A stretch of DNA of 64,000 bases, taken from Aequorivita sp. HC6-5 (GTDB taxonomy: Bacteria; Bacteroidota; Bacteroidia; Flavobacteriales; Flavobacteriaceae). Both the position numbers and the translations under genes were made by a program. Positions 58,996 to 64,000 of the stretch are shown here, in pieces (position 1 is the first letter of the stretch; each line of letters starts with the position of its first letter). Location: assembly GCA_905182755.1 (NCBI GenBank), contig CAJJCS010000007.1:62001-126000 (forward strand), read 5' to 3'. The notes under the pieces were generated by a model. It was not told where the DNA came from and made no database searches. It saw only the letters and a list, made by a program, of their open reading frames with translations.

Positions 58996-61246
58996 TTAAA
59001 ATTTAAACCCAACACGCACATACAATTCTCCCACTTCACGCTCTGGAGCATACGCGTATTTAAGCTCCAAAGGACCCAAAAAAGTGTTCAAACCGTAGCC
59101 AACTCCAACACCTGTATAAGGTATGGCTTTTAACCAATCATCTTTTTGAAAAAGTGCGTCATCTACATTTGCAATATTTGCAAAAAGGCTTAGGTGGTGG
59201 TTTTTTATTAGTTCATAATCTAGCGTGAGGCTTGATTTTAAAATACGTGTCTCCGCGTAAACTTAGTGCTTCATACCCATAAAAAGGCAGTATGTTATTA
59301 ACCTGCTTAAACCCATAGCCCCCAAGGAAAAAATCTAAAGAACTAGTACTAGAGCTCCCTATTTTAAAACCCGTTTCTGCAGTAAAAACCCCTGTTAATT
59401 TTCCAAAAAAAGTTTTGGCATACCCCGCCTTTGCCTTAAGTATTGTAAAGGGTTCAAAGTTGTTATTACTCCCTTGAGAAAACAAATACAGATGAGTGTC
59501 TGCCTGAAATACAACTCCTTTTTTTGGGAAAAATATATTATCATAGGTGTCGTACTTAACATAACCAAAGGCGCTAACGTAATTGGTATTTTCAAAGATG
59601 GTTCTAGGCACATTATTTACATCGGTGCCAATGGTTTCAGAGAGATATCTTAAATATTTATGCTCCACACCAATCCCTAATAAAAAAATGCGATTAAAAA
59701 GAGTTTCCCCATAGAGTTGATTTGTGAAATCACTGTACTGTAAATCTATTTTATTTACTGGAAACTCAGAGGTAGCATTAAGATCGTTTGCTACAAAATC
59801 TATGGAGACGTTTTTGTCAAAAAAATCATACGATGATTTAAAACCAAGACTCCAGAAAAAACCCTTGTCTATATAATAGTTGAAATTATACCTTAGGTTA
59901 TCTCCCACAACAACATCAAGTGAGGCAATATCATTGCTGGTTAAAATTCGTTTTCTGGTAATATTTAAAAGCACCCCTGTTTGATACAATGGGTCATAAT
60001 GCGCGCCTAATCTAAGTTCCATTTTAGACTTGCTTTCTAATACTTTAAAAGATACCGTGTATTGATTGGCTTGGTCTTTAACAAACCTAAAATCTATATC
60101 ATCAAAGTTGCCTGTTGCAGAGAGGTTATTTACTCCCTCACTAAAAGAAGAATAACTAACGGTAGCTGGAGTCTTTAGCTTTAACTTTCCTAAAATATAG
60201 GCATCTGTGTAATAATTGTTTCCCTCTATAACCACTTGTTTTATATACAAATCCTCATTGTTATGGGGTACTGGTTTTAATGCAGCGCTGCTAGTTTGCT
60301 GAAGGGCAATGCTATCTAACTTTTCGGTTAGTAGATTGGCAGCATCAAATCCCGCCTGAACAATCATTTTAGCATCATCAAAAGACACTACCGAAAACTC
60401 CTCTATATCGGGTTTTATGTATATATCTGTGTCTTTTATCTTGGTCTGCATTTGTTTTACGGAGGTGTAGTTATTAACTTGTAAAACAAGGTCTAGGGCA
60501 GAGGTGAGGTCTTTCTTTTTCTTGATCCCATCCTGCACGTCAACCCCAATGATAATATCAACTCCTTTGGCCCTAAGTTCATCTATGGGGTAGTTATTTA
60601 CAATCCCGCCGTCAATTAAAATCATGTCATTAATTACCACAGGATTAAACAAGGTAGGGAGCGCTCCACTGGCAGAAACAGCTCTTGGCAAATACCCATT
60701 TTCTAGCAAAACCATTTCTCCATTTTCTGCATTAGTAGCAACACAAAAAAATGGAATGGGCAACTTGCTAAAATCTGTTAGGTGATTTACATGACTAGTT
60801 AGTTTTGAAAACAGGTTGTAAATGTTTTGCCCATTAGAGAGCCCTGTAGGAAAAGAAATTTCAAAACCATCAAAGGGAAGTGTTAACGCGTATTTTATAC
60901 TTTCATCTTTTTCATTAAAGGTTTTGGCTCTTCTAGGCACATCGTCTTGAATTAAAGTCGAGAAATCTACCGCTTTAAACATTACATCTAATTGTGCTGC
61001 CGTATACCCTGCCGCATAAAGCGCTCCTACAATTGCTCCTGTTGAGGTTCCGGCTATATAATCTATTCTAACTCCGGCTTGCTCTATGGCTTTTAAAACG
61101 CCAATGTGCGCTAGCCCTTTTGCCCCACCTCCGCTAAGCACTAGCCCAACAGAGACATCCTTATTGCTTTGTGTTAAGGAATCGCTACTTTGAGAAAAAC
61201 CCAAAGTAGTAAAAAAAATAAAAAAAGTATATAATAAGTGCCTCAT
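58996..61246 (-). CDS. Patatin-like phospholipase with POTRA and barrel, type Vd-like (one frameshift)
   Basis: About 749 residues. Signal peptide (LLYTFFIFFTTLGFSQ), then a patatin domain (residues about 33-280) with the oxyanion loop SGGGAKGLAHIGV, nucleophile Ser68 in GTSTG and Asp212 in IDGGIVNN, so the Ser-Asp dyad is complete. A POTRA domain lies at about 333-404 (YIKQVVIEGNNYYTDAYILG) and an Omp85-type barrel from about 408 to the end. The layout matches PlpD-type (type Vd) proteins. One extra base at 59229-59230 ends the frame at KIKPHARL; the next frame continues TLDYELIKNHHLSLFANIAN to the proper end EVGELYVRVGFKF at 58996. Nine bases separate its start from the uvrC stop. Confidence 0.9.
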
Positions 61247-61255
61247 GGGTGTATG

Positions 61256-63067
61256 CTATTTTTTTTCTTTTGTTTGCGCGTTGTTAAAATGCACTCTAAT
61301 TTTTTTGGCCCTACTAGCGCCTATTACCTTTGTTAAATCTTCAAAAGAAGCCTCGCCAATACGTTTGGTGCTTTTAAAAACCCGCAAGAGGTCAACAACT
61401 GTTTTCTCACCAATACCCTCAATGGTTTCTAGAGCAGTGTTTAGCGCTTCTTTACTTCTTTTTTGCCTATGAAATGTAATTCCAAAACGGTGTGCTTCGT
61501 TTCTTAATTGTTGAATAATCTTTAATGTTTCAGACTTTTTATCCAAATACAAGGGTATAGGGTCATCGGGGTAGAACAACTCTTCTAATCTTTTTGCAAT
61601 TCCAATAATAGCTATTTTACCTCGCAAACCAAGATCGTCAAGGGCTTTTAAGGAGGAAGATAATTGCCCTTTCCCTCCATCGATAATAATAAGTTGTGGC
61701 AAGGGCTGATCCTCTTTTAGTAAACGCTTGTATCTCCTAAAAACAACCTCCTCCATAGAAGCAAAATCATCCGGGCCAACTACGGTTTTAATAGCAAACT
61801 TGCGGTAGTCTTTTTTACTTGGCTTACCATCTTTAAATACCACACAAGCAGCAACAGGATTGGTTCCTTGAATATTACTATTATCAAAACACTCTATATG
61901 GCGAGGCTCTTGAGAGAGGCGTAAATCTTTTTTCATTTGCGCCATAATCCTGTTTGCATGTCTAGATGGATCTACAATCTTAGCCTGTTTGAAGCGCTCC
62001 ATTCTGAAATATTTAGCATTACGCGTTGATAGGTCCAAAATTTTCTTTTTATCGCCTAGTTTTGGAATATGTAACTTCACCCCTGCTTCAACGTTAATTG
62101 TAAAGGGCACATACACCTCCTTGGATTGAGAGTTAAATCTTTGGCGCAGCTCCACAACACTAAGCTCTAATAACTGGGCGTCTGTCTCATCTAATTTTTT
62201 CTTTATCTCTAGGGTGTGACTTCTAATGATTGACCCAAAAGAAAGCTGCAGAAAATTAACATACCCATAGCTCTCATCACTAATGACACTAAAGACATCT
62301 ACATTATTAATATTTGGGTTTACTACCGTAGATTTACTTTGATAGTTCTGTAGGGTTTCTATCTTCTCTTTTATGCGCTGGGCATCTTCAAATTGTAAAT
62401 TGGCAGCATAGCGGTTCATTTGCTGCTTAAACCCTCCCAAAGACTCTTTAAAATTTCCTTTTAAAAGGTTTCTAATAGCATCAATGGCTTCATTATAGGC
62501 TATTTCAGAATGTAAATTTTCACAAGGACCTAGGCAGTTTCCTAGGTGGTACTCTAAGCAAACTTTATATTTCCCATTGGTTATTTTTTCATGAGCCAAA
62601 TCATAGGTACAGCTGCGCAAAGGGTATAGCCCCTTTATTAAATCTAAAAGGGTATGTACTGTTTTAAAATTGGTGTAGGGCCCAAAGTACTCACTGCCAT
62701 CTTTTATGAGTCTGCGAGTAGAAAATACTCTTGGGAAACGCTCTTTTTTGATGCAAATCCAAGGGTAGGTTTTATCATCCTTTAGTAAGACATTATACTT
62801 GGGTTGGTATTTTTTAATAAGGTTGTTTTCCAGCAACAGTGCATCTGTCTCTGTGGCAACCACAATGTGTTTAATGTCAACAATTTGTTTAACAAGTATG
62901 CGCGTGCGAGCAATTTCATGGGTTTTATTGAAATAAGAACCCACTCTTTTTTTTAAGTTTTTTGCTTTCCCGATGTATAAAAGTTGCCCGTCTTTATCAT
63001 AATACTGATACACACCAGGGGTTTGGGGTAGGGTAGAAACTTGTAGCGCTACAGGTGCTTGTGCCAT
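61256..63067 (-). CDS. uvrC: Excinuclease ABC subunit C
   Basis: The 603-residue nuclease of nucleotide excision repair, which cuts DNA on both sides of damage bound by UvrB. The GIY-YIG domain (TPGVYQYYDKDGQLLYIGKA, residues about 15-95) makes the 3' cut. A cysteine-rich stretch and UVR motif (NLQFEDAQRIKEKIETLQNY) follow. The RNase H-like domain (HIECFDNSNIQGTNPVAACV, LIIDGGKGQLSS) makes the 5' cut, and a C-terminal helix-hairpin-helix (ETIEGIGEKTVVDLLRVF) binds DNA. Upstream gene of the patatin-like gene on the same strand and divergent from rimK. Confidence 0.97.
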   Translation of the reverse strand: MAQAPVALQVSTLPQTPGVYQYYDKDGQLLYIGKAKNLKKRVGSYFNKTHEIARTRILVKQIVDIKHIVVATETDALLLENNLIKKYQPKYNVLLKDDKTYPWICIKKERFPRVFSTRRLIKDGSEYFGPYTNFKTVHTLLDLIKGLYPLRSCTYDLAHEKITNGKYKVCLEYHLGNCLGPCENLHSEIAYNEAIDAIRNLLKGNFKESLGGFKQQMNRYAANLQFEDAQRIKEKIETLQNYQSKSTVVNPNINNVDVFSVISDESYGYVNFLQLSFGSIIRSHTLEIKKKLDETDAQLLELSVVELRQRFNSQSKEVYVPFTINVEAGVKLHIPKLGDKKKILDLSTRNAKYFRMERFKQAKIVDPSRHANRIMAQMKKDLRLSQEPRHIECFDNSNIQGTNPVAACVVFKDGKPSKKDYRKFAIKTVVGPDDFASMEEVVFRRYKRLLKEDQPLPQLIIIDGGKGQLSSSLKALDDLGLRGKIAIIGIAKRLEELFYPDDPIPLYLDKKSETLKIIQQLRNEAHRFGITFHRQKRSKEALNTALETIEGIGEKTVVDLLRVFKSTKRIGEASFEDLTKVIGASRAKKIRVHFNNAQTKEKK

Positions 63068-63208
63068 AGGGTAAAGATAAAAGCATTTTATGATAATGAC
63101 AGGTATTCTCTTATGAAATTAACCCATCTATTATTTAACCCTAGAGGGTGGCTTTATGGAAAATAAAAGCTGATTTTTTAGTACATTGCAACAACCAAGA
63201 TACCATAG

Positions 63209-64000
63209 ATGAACATTGCCATTCTTTCTCGAGCAGAACAACTGTACTCCACACAAAGCCTTTTAAAAGCTGGAGAGGTTCAAAATCATGATATAGAAAT
63301 CATTGATCCTGCCTACTGTAATTTAATGATCGTAAACAACAAAGCTGTTTTACAGTACCACGATCAAATCATTGATGATCTGGATGCTATTATTCCTAGA
63401 ATTGGCGCATCAAACACATACAGAGGCGCATCTATTGTGAGACATTTTGAATCTATGGGGGTTTTTAGTATTGCATCTTCACAAGGCATTATTAACTCTA
63501 GAGATAAGTGGACCTGTTTTCAAATACTAGCACAAAAAGGCATTGCAATGCCTAAAACAACGCTAGGCGCTCACCCCTATCTAGAAGATTTTGTTAAAGA
63601 TTTTGGAGACAAACCTATTATTATTAAAATGCTTGAAGGCACCCACGGCCAGGGAGTTATTTTGTGCGAAAACTTTAAAAATGCACTAGCTACGGCCCAG
63701 ACCCTCCAAGTCGCAGGGGTTAAATTTGTAATGCAAGAATTCATTGAAGAGTCTAAAGGTACAGACATTAGAGCCTTTGTTGTAGCCGGAGAAGTGGTAG
63801 CATCTATTAAAAGGCAATCTAAAGATGGAGATTTCAGGTCTAACCTGCATCAGGGAGGCAGTGCAAGTATCATACAATTATCACAGGCAGAAAAGCAATT
63901 GGCAGTTGCCTCGGCAAAAGCATTAGATTTACATGTCTGTGGTGTAGATATATTGTCTTCAAAAAGAGGCCCTTTGGTCTTGGAGGTAAACTCTACACCG
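63209..64000 (+). CDS. rimK: RimK-type ATP-grasp ligase, cut by the window end
   Basis: The frame opens with MNIAILSRAEQLYSTQSLLK at 63209 and stays open to the last base, giving 264 residues. The RimK N-terminal domain is seen (AIIPRIGASNTYRGASIVRH), followed by the ATP-grasp domain with RDKWTCFQILAQKGIAMPKT, KMLEGTHGQGVILCE, DIRAFVVAGEVVASIKRQ, DFRSNLHQGG and the start of the metal site LVLEVNSTP at the edge. RimK adds glutamates to the C-terminus of ribosomal protein S6; related ligases act on other substrates, and the missing C-terminal part limits the choice. Divergent from uvrC. Confidence 0.9.
   Translation, partial: MNIAILSRAEQLYSTQSLLKAGEVQNHDIEIIDPAYCNLMIVNNKAVLQYHDQIIDDLDAIIPRIGASNTYRGASIVRHFESMGVFSIASSQGIINSRDKWTCFQILAQKGIAMPKTTLGAHPYLEDFVKDFGDKPIIIKMLEGTHGQGVILCENFKNALATAQTLQVAGVKFVMQEFIEESKGTDIRAFVVAGEVVASIKRQSKDGDFRSNLHQGGSASIIQLSQAEKQLAVASAKALDLHVCGVDILSSKRGPLVLEVNSTP

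Noticed and set aside
1-64000. Defence island, prophage, insertion sequence or CRISPR array
   Set aside because: No direct repeats with spacers, transposase, integrase, restriction or Cas-like genes were found; gene content is core metabolism and envelope functions.

Overview
This AT-rich window carries chromosomal DNA of a member of the Flavobacteriaceae (phylum Bacteroidota). The support is type IX secretion (T9SS) cargo with A- and B-type C-terminal sorting domains, a PorP/SprF protein next to an OmpA-family partner, TonB receptors with an N-terminal carboxypeptidase-regulatory-like domain, promoters of the form TTG-N17-23-TAnnTTTG, A-rich instead of Shine-Dalgarno leaders, and families almost confined to the phylum (DUF2480, DUF3078, DUF5689, choice-of-anchor B). 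I cannot name a genus. I saw no tRNA, rRNA, insertion sequence, prophage or CRISPR array.

Layout. 1-1433: end of a large putative outer-membrane protein. 1503-4434: T9SS cargo. 4677-11292: glycyl-tRNA synthetase, ComF, a nitrilase-type amidase and several envelope or hypothetical proteins. 11401-14846: succinate dehydrogenase sdhCAB. 14962-22560: BNR-propeller protein, Xaa-Pro aminopeptidase, BrnQ, an alpha/beta hydrolase and ThiL. 22817-28555: a surface/copper-type cluster (choice-of-anchor B cargo, propeller lipoprotein, MbnP-like lipoprotein, MbnH-like dihaem peroxidase). 28746-37162: a long SUF iron-sulfur operon (sufA, B, lipoprotein, C, D, S, META lipoprotein, E, SufT-like, DUF2480, DUF3078). 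37230-38439: hflX. 38800-45270: B-type T9SS cargo, PorP/SprF and an OmpA/PD40 protein. 45805-51305: DUF5689 lipoprotein and TonB receptor, divergent from a secreted EEP nuclease. 51384-54578: small membrane protein and a second TonB receptor. 54747-58930: M23 peptidase, tryptophan 2,3-dioxygenase, DUF3108 protein and homogentisate dioxygenase. 58996-63067: patatin/POTRA/barrel protein and uvrC. 63209-end: rimK, cut by the window edge.

A striking property of the window is that at least thirteen otherwise intact genes, or gene segments, are broken by single-base indels. Eleven look like one extra base and two like one missing base; several lie in A runs. One further gene (MbnP-like) has an in-frame stop just before a family-like tail. 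Broken genes include sufB and hflX, and the reading continues perfectly in the next frame, so residual sequencing or assembly error is the best explanation. I annotate these as single genes spanning the shift.

The most interesting loci are the MbnP/MbnH-like pair with its secreted neighbours, the receptor/DUF5689/nuclease locus (possible extracellular nucleic-acid or phosphate scavenging), a candidate 7-1-7 operator at the start of the suf operon, a patatin fused to POTRA and barrel (type Vd-like), and an M23 peptidase whose third zinc-ligand histidine is replaced by cysteine.
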